Below, one piece after another: positions 17,012 to 26,336 of a stretch of DNA of 36,458 bases; the first letter of the stretch is position 1; each line of letters begins with the position of its first letter. Source of the stretch: Phycisphaerales bacterium (GTDB lineage Bacteria; Planctomycetota; Phycisphaerae; Phycisphaerales; UBA1924); assembly GCA_026982335.1 (NCBI GenBank), contig JALSHH010000054.1:1-36458 (forward strand). Reading direction: 5' to 3'. The position numbers and the translations under genes were made by a program. The notes under the pieces were generated by a model. The model saw only the letters and a list, made by a program, of their open reading frames with translations, did not search any database and had not been told where the DNA came from.

Positions 17012-18289
17012 ATGATTTCCTTCAAAGCAACCTGCCCCCTCCTCGCCTCTGCCGGCGTGCTCGCAATCGCATGTGCAGGGGCTGTCCTTATTGCTTCGCC
17101 GACCGAGCCAGCTTCACCGGGCCCCTACGCCCGTGTCACCCAATTTACCAAAGGTGTCGTCACCCTTGAAATGTGCGAACGCTCCTTCAAACCAATCACA
17201 GACTCAGGCCCACGCATTCACCTCATCGCGGCTATTCACATCGCCGACCAATCCTTTTACCAAGCCATGCAGGCCCGGCTTGATTCCTATGACATCGTCC
17301 TCTTTGAAGGCGTCAAACCCGCTGGGCTCGATCCCATCGATCCCCTGCTCGATGACCAAGCCAAAGCAAACGCCACCGCTGATCGGCTTGATTTGTTGAT
17401 CGACATCGTTGCTCGGTATTACGATCATGTGGGCAAGCTTCCCGAATCATTTGACGATCTTCTTGCCAGCGATGATCCACGCATCACAGCCATTGTCGAG
17501 TCCATCAGCACTGATGGATGGGGGCAACCGATCAAACTCGATCAAATCACCACTGCCCTCACCGATGCGCCAACCCGCTCCATCCGCTTGATTTCCACAG
17601 GCGCTGATTTTATCCCTGGTGGCGAAGAGTTCAAGGCCGACATCAAACGCGTCTGGAACCCATCACCCAAAGGCGCAAAGGAATCCTCCCTCCAAGGAAT
17701 CCAGTCCCAACTCGCCCGGGCCTTGCGCGTCTCCTTTCAGCTCGATGAGATGGAGATGACCAATCCAAGATGGATCAACGCCGACATTGACATCAACGAA
17801 CTCCAGGCCCAGCTCGACGAAATGGGCGAGGACAACGCAATGATCCTCAAGCTCATCGAAGGCGAATCTTTCCAAGCCAAGCTCATTGGATTCGTGCTCA
17901 AGTTTATTGAACGCTCCCCGACCATGTCTTCAATGATGAAGCTGGTGATGATGGACATGCTCGTACTGGCCGAAACCACCGAGATGCTTTCTCAGTTTGA
18001 AGCCATCGAACAAGTCATCCTTCATGGACGAAATGATATCGTCATCGAATACCTCAAAGAAGCACTTGCTTCGAACCCTGACGCCAAGGATATCGCCATC
18101 TTTTATGGTGCTGCCCACATGCCCGGGATCGAAGAAGTGATCCTCAACGAGCTTGGCTACACCTTTGACTCCAATACTTGGACCCCCGCGATGCGCGTTA
18201 ATATCAAAGACACTGGGCTGGGGGACGGGCAGATTGAAATGATGCGCGGAATGATCAAAAACTCACTCAAAGAACAAGCAGGCCAATGA
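17012..18289 (+). CDS. TraB/GumN-family protein with a GspG-like insertion
   Basis: A 425-aa protein with an N-terminal hydrophobic segment (about 8-30) that is a signal peptide or anchor, so it is probably periplasmic. IHLIAAIHIADQSFYQAMQ at 69-87 and YDIVLFEGV at 93-101 are the N-terminal signature of the TraB/PrgY/GumN/TIKI fold, and DIAIFYGAAHMPGIEE near 365-380 is the matching C-terminal histidine motif. TIKI members are metalloproteases. Residues about 128-212 interrupt this fold with a segment that looks like a type II secretion pseudopilin (GspG) C-terminal region: GKLPESFDDLLASD, DGWGQPIKL, SIRLISTGADFIPGG. The start follows CGGAGCG at a workable distance. It overlaps the next gene by 4 bp. 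Confidence 0.78.
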   Translation: MISFKATCPLLASAGVLAIACAGAVLIASPTEPASPGPYARVTQFTKGVVTLEMCERSFKPITDSGPRIHLIAAIHIADQSFYQAMQARLDSYDIVLFEGVKPAGLDPIDPLLDDQAKANATADRLDLLIDIVARYYDHVGKLPESFDDLLASDDPRITAIVESISTDGWGQPIKLDQITTALTDAPTRSIRLISTGADFIPGGEEFKADIKRVWNPSPKGAKESSLQGIQSQLARALRVSFQLDEMEMTNPRWINADIDINELQAQLDEMGEDNAMILKLIEGESFQAKLIGFVLKFIERSPTMSSMMKLVMMDMLVLAETTEMLSQFEAIEQVILHGRNDIVIEYLKEALASNPDAKDIAIFYGAAHMPGIEEVILNELGYTFDSNTWTPAMRVNIKDTGLGDGQIEMMRGMIKNSLKEQAGQ

Positions 18290-18684
18290 GCGTCTACCGA
18301 ATTATCCCAATGAAACGGAGCAAGTATCTCAATCCGCCGATCTGGCCTTGTGTCTTGTTCCTGATGATGATGGTGATGAGTCAATGGGAGGGCATGCAGA
18401 CATCTTCCATGGATCGAGCCATCTCGTTGGGCATCTTTGCGATGGGATCGCTTGGCGTGCTCTGGTGGGGAGGGCGATCACTAAGGCGGGGACTGAAAGC
18501 CGAAGCCCTGTTTCGAGCTGGGCACATCCTTTGTCCATACTGCATCTACATCCTCGACAAGCATGCCTGGCCCCAACGGTGTCCGGAATGTGGCACCCGT
18601 CATACACGCGAAGATGTTTACAATTATTGGAATCCTCATGTCAATGTGAACAAGGCATTTGGTCATGATCCCGATCAGTTCTGA
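18286..18684 (+). CDS. Small membrane protein with a zinc ribbon
   Basis: A 132-aa protein of unrecognised family. Two hydrophobic segments (about 17-33 and 45-63) are followed by a four-cysteine zinc-ribbon motif, CPYC at 83-86 and CPEC at 99-102. The ATG overlaps the stop of the TraB-like gene (ATGA), so the two are probably co-translated. A second in-frame ATG lies at codon 9. The zinc ribbon presumably faces the cytoplasm after the second membrane segment. Its role is unknown; it may serve the TraB-like protein. Confidence 0.7.
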   Translation: MSVYRIIPMKRSKYLNPPIWPCVLFLMMMVMSQWEGMQTSSMDRAISLGIFAMGSLGVLWWGGRSLRRGLKAEALFRAGHILCPYCIYILDKHAWPQRCPECGTRHTREDVYNYWNPHVNVNKAFGHDPDQF

Positions 18685-18695
18685 TTTCGATTGGC

Positions 18696-19964
18696 TCATT
18701 CATGTCTCAGCGCCACGATAGGATCAAGATTCGCTGCGCGCATCGCCGGGTACATTCCAAAGATCATCCCCACCCCGATACTAATCACCACGCTGAGGAG
18801 CACACTCCAGAGCGTCACGATCGTAGGCATGTCGGCGAACATCGTAATTAACCAGGGAATCAGCACGCCGATCCCGATCCCAATAAATCCGCCTGTGACC
18901 GAGAGTACTATGGTTTCGATGAGAAACTGCCCGATGATTTGCTTTCGGCGTGCACCGATCGCCCGACGGATGCCGATCTCGCGGGTTCGCTCGGTTACTG
19001 AGGCGAGCATGATGTTCATGATTCCGATCCCACCGATGAGCAGGGAGATTCCTGCGATCGATCCAAGCACAATATTGAAAGTCCGCTGAGTTGCCTCGGC
19101 CTGCCTCAACAGGGCCAAAGGCACGCTGATTTTGTAGTCCTTCTTGGGACGGAAGGTCATGAGCATGCGTTCGATCCCCGCAGCGGTCGCCTCGACATGT
19201 TCGATTGAATCGACTTGGACGATCAATTGATGCAGTTCGACCTTTTCGCGTGAGCGCGAACCCTGGCCGCGTATTGTGGTGATATCCCCGAATCGCTCGA
19301 TTGCGACATTGAGTGGAATATACGCATCAATTTTTTCGTCAGGTGTTTGCATGGACCCCGAATCGGTGCTTTCGGATTTGATGATCCCAACCACCTCGAA
19401 GTATCCTTGGTTGATCTTTACCTTTGTTCCGATGGGGTCCTGCCCGGCAAGAAGCTTGCGCGCCCCGTGCTCGGTGAGCACCACGATATTGGCATTGGTC
19501 TCCATATCTCGCGGCACCATCACCCGCCCGGCGATCCGTTCGCGATCGACAAGCTCGAACCAATTGGGTGTGGTGCCCACCAGCCGAAGCTCAAGGGCGC
19601 GTCCACCAACTCGTCCAGTCCCTCGGATCAGCTTGGCAGGCACCGCTCGCTCGACATGTTTGAAACTTTGCGTGATCCGATCAAGATCATCATACAACAG
19701 CCCATAGATATTGAGACGAATCCGCATCGACCCCGACCCCGATCCTTGGGCAGGTTTTTGTGAGGTGATGATGATATTTTGGCTTCCCAATCGTCGAATC
19801 TGATCGAGCGCCTCCTTGCTCGCACCTTCGCCTACTGCAAGCATTGCGATCACCGCACCGACTCCAAAGACCATTCCCATCATCGTCAAAATAGACCGCA
19901 TCTTGTGGAGCATCAGCGTCTTGATGCCAAGACGAACATTGCGAATGAATCGGGTGTTCAGCAT
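18696..19964 (-). CDS. ABC transporter permease, MacB/FtsX type
   Basis: A 422-aa inner-membrane subunit of a tripartite export system. Hydrophobic helix 1 lies at about 22-44 (ILTMMGMVFGVGAVIAMLAV). A large periplasmic MacB_PCD-type domain follows to about residue 290. Three helices in the FtsX domain then contain IAGISLLIGGIGIMNIMLAS and VTERTREIGIRRAIGA, the conserved cytoplasmic coupling motif of this family. MacB-type systems use mechanotransmission rather than substrate passage through the membrane. The ATPase is encoded separately upstream, overlapping this start by 7 bp, unlike E. coli MacB where both are one protein. It is the last gene of the operon. The substrate is unknown. Confidence 0.92.
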   Translation of the reverse strand: MLNTRFIRNVRLGIKTLMLHKMRSILTMMGMVFGVGAVIAMLAVGEGASKEALDQIRRLGSQNIIITSQKPAQGSGSGSMRIRLNIYGLLYDDLDRITQSFKHVERAVPAKLIRGTGRVGGRALELRLVGTTPNWFELVDRERIAGRVMVPRDMETNANIVVLTEHGARKLLAGQDPIGTKVKINQGYFEVVGIIKSESTDSGSMQTPDEKIDAYIPLNVAIERFGDITTIRGQGSRSREKVELHQLIVQVDSIEHVEATAAGIERMLMTFRPKKDYKISVPLALLRQAEATQRTFNIVLGSIAGISLLIGGIGIMNIMLASVTERTREIGIRRAIGARRKQIIGQFLIETIVLSVTGGFIGIGIGVLIPWLITMFADMPTIVTLWSVLLSVVISIGVGMIFGMYPAMRAANLDPIVALRHE

Positions 19965-20698
19965 GGTGCATCATTCTTCAAAGAGGCAATCCCCGACGGG
20001 CAGGTATGGTTCTCAATAATCGAGGCGATCTTTCCATCGCGCATCGTCAGCTGGAACTGCGCATAGGCTGCGATCTCAGGCTCGTGCGTTACCATGATAA
20101 TCGTTCGACCCTGATTGTGGAGTTCGGTGAGCAATCCCATAATCGCATCACCCGTCGCCGTATCAAGATTGCCCGTCGGTTCATCGGCCAACAAAACCGA
20201 AGGCTCATTGCTCAGTGCTCGTGCGATGGCCACTCGTTGTTGCTGACCGCCCGAGAGTTCTGTAGGGCGATGTTTGAGTCGATCACCAAGCCCTACGCGA
20301 TTTGCGATTGTCCGCGCCCGATCGGCTGCAATGTGTGCATCAATCCCTTGATAAAACAACGGCAGCTCGATGTTTTCTTGCACCGTCAACTGGGGGATCA
20401 AATTAAAACTCTGGAACACGAAACCCAGATGTTTGAGCCGAAGGTCGGAGAGTTCATCATCGCTCATGCTCGAAATACGCTGCCCTTCGAGGGCATACGA
20501 CCCGCTCGTTGGGCGATCGAGACATCCCAGCAAATTGAGCATGGTGCTTTTGCCCGATCCACTGGCACCCGAGATTGCCCAGAAGCTCCCGCGTTTGATT
20601 TCCAGATCAATCCCCGCCAAGGCGTGGACATCCTGATCGCCCATGCGATAGGTCTTCCAGACTTCGTGGAGTTCGATCACCTGATCGTTCTTGGCCAT
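19958..20698 (-). CDS. ABC transporter ATP-binding protein, LolD/MacB type
   Basis: The 246-aa cytoplasmic ATPase of the export system. Walker [10 protein letters not shown] lies at 44-52, the Q-loop is in [14 protein letters not shown], the ABC signature LSGGQQQR sits near 146, Walker [13 protein letters not shown] follows, and the H-loop is in MVTHEPEIA. It closely fits the LolD/MacB/FtsE clade. The ATG at 20698 is preferred because AAAGGA is just upstream; a TTG 21 bases earlier is the alternative start. It lies 17 bp after the adaptor gene and overlaps the permease gene by 7 bp. Confidence 0.94.
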   Translation of the reverse strand: MAKNDQVIELHEVWKTYRMGDQDVHALAGIDLEIKRGSFWAISGASGSGKSTMLNLLGCLDRPTSGSYALEGQRISSMSDDELSDLRLKHLGFVFQSFNLIPQLTVQENIELPLFYQGIDAHIAADRARTIANRVGLGDRLKHRPTELSGGQQQRVAIARALSNEPSVLLADEPTGNLDTATGDAIMGLLTELHNQGRTIIMVTHEPEIAAYAQFQLTMRDGKIASIIENHTCPSGIASLKNDAPC

Positions 20699-20715
20699 GT
20701 TTCCTTTGACCTCAA

Positions 20716-22281
20716 TCAAGGGCGACTCCCATTTGGTCGACGCTGACCCGAAGGCGGAGTGGTAGGTTTTGTGTTTTGGGCAGCACCGTCGACCGATTGG
20801 TTTTTCTTGCGCCGTTGCTCATTACCATCGAGTGGTGGGGTCAAAAGTACCTTTTCTCCTTCTTCAAGCCCAGAAAGAATGTGCACCACCGCATTGTTGT
20901 CCATCCCGATCTCGACTGCCCGCGGGAGGGCCTGCCCGTTTTCGATGACATATACCACCGATTCACTTGAGCGCCCCACAACAGCCTGGATTGGGACCGA
21001 GAGGGCATCGTCATATTGGGCAATCAGGATTGTTGCTTTGCCGCTCATTCCTGTTCGCAGTTCTTGGTGAATCCCATCAACCATAATTTGTGTGTCGTAC
21101 ACCTTGAGATCAGGGTTCATGAATACCGAGGTCGCATCGGGGAGCGGTGCGATTTTCGCCACCCGTCCCGAATACTGTTTTCCGGGAAGTGCATCGATTG
21201 CAATTTGTACCTCCTGTCCGAGTTCTACTTTTCCAAGGGCTGATTCCTGAATTCGGATCACCAGCATCATGGAATCGGCTGTTGGCAGGTGAATTAGCTC
21301 TTGGCGCTCCCATACTTCTTGTCCTTCTTTCAAAGGTTCGGTGTCACCGCGCCAGCTGAACTCGGCGCTCGTTGCGTATACCACCATTCCATCAGCGGGC
21401 GCGAGTATTTTTGTTTTGGCGATCTGATCTTCGATTTTGCGTAATCGATTCCGTTGGCGATTCTGCTCAGCTTTGAGTGCGCGAAGTCGGGCCTGGGCTT
21501 GTACGAGACTGCTTGCAGATTCACGGGTAACACGCTTGAGGGCCAGTTCTTTTTGTTTAATATTCGAGTCAAGTTCAGCGAGTTTTCGCATATGGGTGTA
21601 TTGCGTAAGTAACTCAAGATTCTCCTTGGCCAATGCGACTTGAAGCTCGGCTCGCTTAAGGGCAAGCTCGTCAGCACGATACTGTGTTTCTGAAAGATAT
21701 TTTTCGGCGTAGAGTTTTTTTGACCATCCAAAATTGTCGGTTGCACGCCGAAAGTCTTCTTGGGCCAATGTGACATCTGCCTGCGCCTGCATTAACTCCT
21801 TGGGCCAGTCGCCCTCAAGATACTTGGTTTTGTCTTCGATTGCAAACTGGTTTTCAAGCTCGGCCTTGGCGATATTGCTTTGCGATTGAATTTTAGTGAC
21901 TTCGAGATTCTCTTGGGCCGAGATAAAATTTGCATCTGTATTTTCAACTTGAATTTGCTGATCCACAAGCCGATCTTGAAGTTCGCTTGAGTCAAGCTCA
22001 ACCAACAGCTCGCCTTTTTTAACCACAGCACCCTCGTCGATGACATAAATCACTGAAGTTCGCCCTTCAACCTCGCTTTTGACAATGAACTGGTCTCTGG
22101 ATTTGATCGTTCCTGACTCTGTAAGACTGATCGTTAATGGGCCACGCTCTACGGTAAAGACCGCCTCTGTATCGAGTTTGTTCGATCCTCGAGTGTTTGT
22201 TGCAGAGACCGCAGCGATCGTGCTCCCGATGATGATCAGAATCACCATCAGCACAATCAGATTTTTCGTTGCTCGCTTCAT
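20716..22281 (-). CDS. Periplasmic adaptor (membrane fusion) protein, MacA/HlyD type
   Basis: A 521-aa adaptor bridging the permease and the outer-membrane channel. It has an N-terminal anchor at about 7-27, a first lipoyl half (VKSEVEGRTSVIYVIDEGAV followed by VKKGELLVELD), a long coiled-coil hairpin at about 95-305 rich in Gln, Glu, Lys and Ala, the second lipoyl half (ILAPADGMVVYA), then beta-barrel and membrane-proximal domains (GKVELGQEVQIAIDALPGKQ, AVVGRSSESVVYV, VEIGMDNNAVVHI). The coiled coil is longer than in E. coli MacA. It lies 25 bp downstream of the outer-membrane component gene, in the same operon. Confidence 0.92.
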   Translation of the reverse strand: MKRATKNLIVLMVILIIIGSTIAAVSATNTRGSNKLDTEAVFTVERGPLTISLTESGTIKSRDQFIVKSEVEGRTSVIYVIDEGAVVKKGELLVELDSSELQDRLVDQQIQVENTDANFISAQENLEVTKIQSQSNIAKAELENQFAIEDKTKYLEGDWPKELMQAQADVTLAQEDFRRATDNFGWSKKLYAEKYLSETQYRADELALKRAELQVALAKENLELLTQYTHMRKLAELDSNIKQKELALKRVTRESASSLVQAQARLRALKAEQNRQRNRLRKIEDQIAKTKILAPADGMVVYATSAEFSWRGDTEPLKEGQEVWERQELIHLPTADSMMLVIRIQESALGKVELGQEVQIAIDALPGKQYSGRVAKIAPLPDATSVFMNPDLKVYDTQIMVDGIHQELRTGMSGKATILIAQYDDALSVPIQAVVGRSSESVVYVIENGQALPRAVEIGMDNNAVVHILSGLEEGEKVLLTPPLDGNEQRRKKNQSVDGAAQNTKPTTPPSGQRRPNGSRP

Positions 22282-22306
22282 TACAAAATCCTCAGGGCAT
22301 CATTGC

Positions 22307-24271
22307 TCAGTTCATGACATGGTTGCTTGTTTCGCTGTGACTATTTGGTTCCAACATATCCAATGATGCTTTGGGTTGGGGAATTTCATAAGTGCTGGGA
22401 TCAAACTCGACCCAAAGTCCATCGCTGGTAACATCAAGGACACCAAGATCACGCTGGAGTTCGAGTTCGCCGATCCGATAGTTGACCACTGCGCTGGTAA
22501 GAGCATCTTGCGCAGCATTGAGGGCGTTTTGTGCCTCGAGTAAATCACGAATTTCGGCTCGCCCGGCTTGGAGAAACAAATCCGTTGAGTCTACCCGGCG
22601 CTGGGCAACACGAACGGCCTCGGCCTGGATACGGATCGATTCACGCGCTTCGAGTAAATTTCGGAGTACATTGCGCACATCAAGCTTGACGGAGTCCTCA
22701 ACATCCTGAAGACTACGCACCGTTTGTTCGTAGTCGATCAAAGCACTGCGATAACTGTTACGCTCGGCAGTACGCTCAAAGGGGAGATCAATCCCAAGCA
22801 GAAGCGAGTAAAAACCACGATCAGTCCGCAGTTGAGCGTTATTGCTGCCCGTGGTGCTCAGTGACCGGCGCTCGCCGATCGATGCCGAGCCCAAAAGCGT
22901 GATATCAGCGCGAAGATTGTCAGCAGCGATGACCACCCCACGCTGGGCATCAATGATTTGTCCAACTGCGACACGAAGGTCAAGCCGATTCATCAATGCG
23001 ATGAGAATTGCATCTGATTCATCGAGCTCCATTGGCCCAGCATCGTTCTGGGAGGGTGCATCAAGAACCACCGGTGCATCAGCAGGTGGAACAACCAACT
23101 CGAGGTCGATCTCCCGAGGTGCTAAATATCGTGTGTACCGATCTGAGTTCAGAAGCCGATCAAATTCCGATGGATCAAGCTCAATTTGCGCATCGGTGGC
23201 AAGCCCAAGCGATATCTTGAACCGATCGAGCGATCGCTCATATGCCTGAGCTGCGCTGATCCATGAATTGCGGGCGCGGAGTTCATCTTGGACCGATTGG
23301 TCCACCTGAATTTCAGGAAGCCGACCTGCGTCGGCCAGTCGACGGGCTCTTCGGGTTGATGAGATCACCCGCTCATAGTTGGCTTGGGCGTTGCCTACTC
23401 GATCGAGTTGTTGGAGCACAGAGAGGTAGTCACTGGCAATTCCGACGGCAAAAATTCGTTTGAAACGCTCGAAAGTATAAATTGCATATACCACATCACG
23501 TTGGGCTTGTGTTAAAGGTTCCGCGACAACAAATCGGCTTGAACCACGCAGGAGAGGGATTGACAAACTTGTATCGAGCGATATTCCTGTCGAGCCATCT
23601 TGTGATCCACTGAGAAGCTTGGCAAGGTCAATTGCCAAGAGTCCGAGGAATTGCGATCCATCTTTGAATCGGCGGGATACGGAGACTGAATCCTGATTGA
23701 GGATGCCTGTCGTTTCGGTGCTGACACCCAAGTTGGAGCTTACGGTTGTATCGAGTACACCAGCCCAGATTGAACGGAAGGTATTGCGCTCAAGATCAAG
23801 CCGAAGTGCTGTTTGGTAGACAGTTTCCTTTTGTGATTGGTAAAGTCGGCTGTTGCTCGCAGCGATTATGAGTGCATCATTCAATGAGATTTTCGGTACT
23901 TGTCCATGATCAAGTTTGGTTGCTGCATGACCGTCGACTCGACGATCGACAAAGTACCGGGCATCGGGCCATTGTTCGATGAGTACATCATCACCGGACC
24001 CAGCACTGGCAGGGACCCGCATTGGAAGGTGTTGATCGAGCAAAAGCCGACGCCGAAGGGTATCGCTGGCGGGCTCAATTGTGAACTCCTCTTCCGTTCG
24101 CCCCATCGCCGCCTGCCAAGATTCATCAAGAATCTTCTCCGCTACATCATCGGCCTCGATGCGATACGATTCAGGCGATCGGCACCCGCTGAGGGCCAAG
24201 AAGACACAGGAGAAGGCACACGAGATAACCATCCCTCGTTCGATCATGTGATGAACACCCATATGCGCCAT
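22307..24271 (-). CDS. TolC-family outer-membrane efflux lipoprotein
   Basis: The outer-membrane channel of the export system (654 aa). The N-terminus is a lipoprotein signal with lipobox LSGC (Cys 30 from the chosen start), as in NodT/OprM-type proteins. Two outer-membrane-efflux (OEP) repeats follow, with helical segments such as AQANYERVISSTRRARRLAD and VRVAQRRVDSTDLFLQAGRA, then EIRDLLEAQNALNAAQDALT. Of several in-frame ATGs, 24271 is chosen because AGGAAG lies 8 bases upstream; 24289, 24262, 24247 and 24232 are alternatives. It is the first gene of the four-gene operon. It is longer than TolC (about 470 aa), mainly through the N-terminal part. Confidence 0.9.
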   Translation of the reverse strand: MAHMGVHHMIERGMVISCAFSCVFLALSGCRSPESYRIEADDVAEKILDESWQAAMGRTEEEFTIEPASDTLRRRLLLDQHLPMRVPASAGSGDDVLIEQWPDARYFVDRRVDGHAATKLDHGQVPKISLNDALIIAASNSRLYQSQKETVYQTALRLDLERNTFRSIWAGVLDTTVSSNLGVSTETTGILNQDSVSVSRRFKDGSQFLGLLAIDLAKLLSGSQDGSTGISLDTSLSIPLLRGSSRFVVAEPLTQAQRDVVYAIYTFERFKRIFAVGIASDYLSVLQQLDRVGNAQANYERVISSTRRARRLADAGRLPEIQVDQSVQDELRARNSWISAAQAYERSLDRFKISLGLATDAQIELDPSEFDRLLNSDRYTRYLAPREIDLELVVPPADAPVVLDAPSQNDAGPMELDESDAILIALMNRLDLRVAVGQIIDAQRGVVIAADNLRADITLLGSASIGERRSLSTTGSNNAQLRTDRGFYSLLLGIDLPFERTAERNSYRSALIDYEQTVRSLQDVEDSVKLDVRNVLRNLLEARESIRIQAEAVRVAQRRVDSTDLFLQAGRAEIRDLLEAQNALNAAQDALTSAVVNYRIGELELQRDLGVLDVTSDGLWVEFDPSTYEIPQPKASLDMLEPNSHSETSNHVMN

Positions 24272-24423
24272 AAAGTCAGCTTCCTGCATGTGAAGAGACA
24301 CACCAAACCTGAGCTTGGGCTGCACACCCAAGTTCTTGCCAAACAAGCCTCTTGAGTCAAGCACCTGTTTCTTGGACAGTATCCTACATCCCAAATCCAC
24401 CTGGGTTGCAAGCCTTCAAAGAA
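24272..24423 (-). promoter_or_regulatory. Probable promoter region of the tripartite export operon
   Basis: A 152-bp gap between the upstream dehydratase gene and the outer-membrane lipoprotein gene. On the minus strand TTGACT is followed 17 bases later by AAGAAC, and TTGCAA by TAGGAT at 19 bases. Both are imperfect sigma70-like pairs. No operator palindrome was recognised. Confidence 0.3.
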
Positions 24424-25365
24424 TCAGTCTGCTTTCGCACGCATTGTCTCGAGCACCGCAATCAGTTCGTCGGCCAGTTCGCCGGCAATCATCCCGCCGC
24501 GGCCGCCATGCGATTCAATCCATCGCTCACCAGCGATTGCATGGGCCTGCACTCCGATCGCGCAGCTCATAAAAAGATCACCGCCTTGGGCAATTAATCC
24601 TCCGATCACCCCGCTCAGCACATCGCCGGTGCCTCCGACGCCCATCGCCGAGCACCCCCGGTTGCACACCCATACACGCCGACCGTCTGAGACGACGGTT
24701 CTTGATCCTTTAAGTACGACGAGGCACCCAAGCCTTTGGGCGATGCCGACGCAGACTTCGAGTCGTTGAGTTTCATTTCCCGCCGGGTCGCCTGCAATGG
24801 ACAGGTTGTCCATTAATCGCTTGGCTTCGCCGGGATGAGGCGTAAGCACCAGATTCGCCCGTACATCGCGCCCAAAGTCGGGCATTGCTGCCAGTGCATT
24901 GAGTCCATCGGCATCAACCACGACCGGTGTCTCTTCCTGTCCAACAAGACGAACCACAATTTGCCCAACCTCGTGTCCCGTGCCCATGCCCGGGCCGATG
25001 ACGATCGCATCGCTTGTGCGCACCAGCTCGTCGATGATTGCTGCAGCACTCGAGGGGATCATCGCTCGGTGATCATTGACCTCGATCCCGAATCCGGTGG
25101 CAAATGGCACCAGTGTCAGTACCGCGTTGATGATTGGCATCGGTGTTACGATTTTGACAAGCCCGCACCCCGATCGGATCGCGCCCATTGCGGTCAAGGC
25201 CGGCGCGCCGAGCATCGTGGCGGCGAAATCTTCATTGTGGTGCCTTCCTGCCGACCCACCGATGATTCCGACGGTGCCAAAGGTGCCCTTATGCCCTTCA
25301 TCGGGTCGCCGGGAGAGTGTTTCGAGTGTTTCGATCCGTTGTGCATCCATACCTGATTGTTGCAT
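24424..25365 (-). CDS. nnrD: ADP-dependent (S)-NAD(P)H-hydrate dehydratase
   Basis: Repairs hydrated NADH/NADPH (NADHX/NADPHX) using ADP, in the cytoplasm. The 313-aa protein has the ribokinase-like fold of the YjeF C-terminal domain: GTFGTVGIIGGSAG near the N-terminus, AIVIGPGMGTG, PVVVDADGLNAL, NLVLTPHPGEAKRL, LVVLKGSRTVV and SAMGVGGTGDVLSGVIGGL with the catalytic Asp. The N-terminal epimerase domain found in E. coli YjeF (NnrE) is absent, so it is the stand-alone dehydratase form. The ATG at 25365 is a choice between this and the ATG at 25350. The open frame runs further upstream without looking coding. It is divergent from the TatD gene. Confidence 0.9.
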   Translation of the reverse strand: MQQSGMDAQRIETLETLSRRPDEGHKGTFGTVGIIGGSAGRHHNEDFAATMLGAPALTAMGAIRSGCGLVKIVTPMPIINAVLTLVPFATGFGIEVNDHRAMIPSSAAAIIDELVRTSDAIVIGPGMGTGHEVGQIVVRLVGQEETPVVVDADGLNALAAMPDFGRDVRANLVLTPHPGEAKRLMDNLSIAGDPAGNETQRLEVCVGIAQRLGCLVVLKGSRTVVSDGRRVWVCNRGCSAMGVGGTGDVLSGVIGGLIAQGGDLFMSCAIGVQAHAIAGERWIESHGGRGGMIAGELADELIAVLETMRAKAD

Positions 25366-25511
25366 ACCCAAGTGGTGCTGATGATAAATTGACCCCAAGG
25401 AACGATCCTTTTCGCATTCTCCGGAGGTTCGGGGGGAGGCAAGGAGCATGTATTGAACTGTTCAAGACAATCCACCGTTCAACTTCCCACTGGCAACCCT
25501 ATCATTGTTTC

Positions 25512-26336
25512 ATGATCGACACCCACGCCCACCTGACCTTTCCCGATTACGCCGGTCGGATTGACGAAGTGCTCGAACAGGCTGCTTCGGTTGGCGTCAC
25601 CGGGATCATCACCATCGCCACAACCACTGTTGATGCCCATGACGCCCTGCGTGTCGCGTGCGCATACGACCATGTCTGGTGCACAGCGGGGGTGCATCCT
25701 TTATACAGCGACCAAGACCCTCACGATTGGAACGCCATCCGTGCAATTGCCAAGCATCCAAAGTGTGTTGCTTGGGGCGAGCTCGGGCTCGACAACAAGC
25801 ATGCAAAGCCCGTTCGCTCTATTCAAGATTCCGTCTTGGCGACCCATCTTGCCTTTATCGAATCGTGCAAAGCCGACGGCATCGACCTTCCGATCATCAT
25901 TCATTGCCGAGAGGCCTTTGATGATATTCTCCCCGTCCTCCGCGCAACGACCCTCGATCCATCCCGGTTCGTCTTCCATTGTTTCACCGGCAACCCCGAC
26001 CAAGCCCGTGCCGTGCTTGATTTCGGCGCAATGATCTCTTTTACAGGGGTTGTCACTTACAAAAACGCCAAAGAGGTCGCCGAGTCGGCTCAGCTCGTCC
26101 CCGCCGATCGCATCATGGTTGAGACCGATTCGCCTTTCCTTTCGCCCGATCCCAAACGAGGCACCCGTCCCTGTGTCCCCGCCTATGCCCGGTACACTGC
26201 CGAGTTCATCGCCACCATTCGGAGCACTCCCTTCGAACGGTTCCACGAGCAAATTGACACCAATACCCAGGCATTTTTTGGCATCAGAGCCCCTCAACCT
26301 GCCGATGAAATTTTGATGAATCCTTGCACATGCTAA
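25512..26336 (+). CDS. tatD: TatD-family metal-dependent deoxyribonuclease
   Basis: A 274-aa TIM-barrel hydrolase of the TatD/YcfH group, acting as a 3'-5' DNase or related phosphoesterase in the cytoplasm. Metal ligands are visible: H5 and H7 in MIDTHAHL, E90 in WGELGLD, H131 in IIHCRE, H156 in FHCFTG and D206 in METDSPFLSP. The length is normal. The ATG at 25512 is chosen because the His-x-His motif must lie at the N-terminus; the frame is open 65 codons further upstream. The last 7 bases overlap the start of lgt, so the two genes are probably co-expressed. Confidence 0.93.
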   Translation: MIDTHAHLTFPDYAGRIDEVLEQAASVGVTGIITIATTTVDAHDALRVACAYDHVWCTAGVHPLYSDQDPHDWNAIRAIAKHPKCVAWGELGLDNKHAKPVRSIQDSVLATHLAFIESCKADGIDLPIIIHCREAFDDILPVLRATTLDPSRFVFHCFTGNPDQARAVLDFGAMISFTGVVTYKNAKEVAESAQLVPADRIMVETDSPFLSPDPKRGTRPCVPAYARYTAEFIATIRSTPFERFHEQIDTNTQAFFGIRAPQPADEILMNPCTC

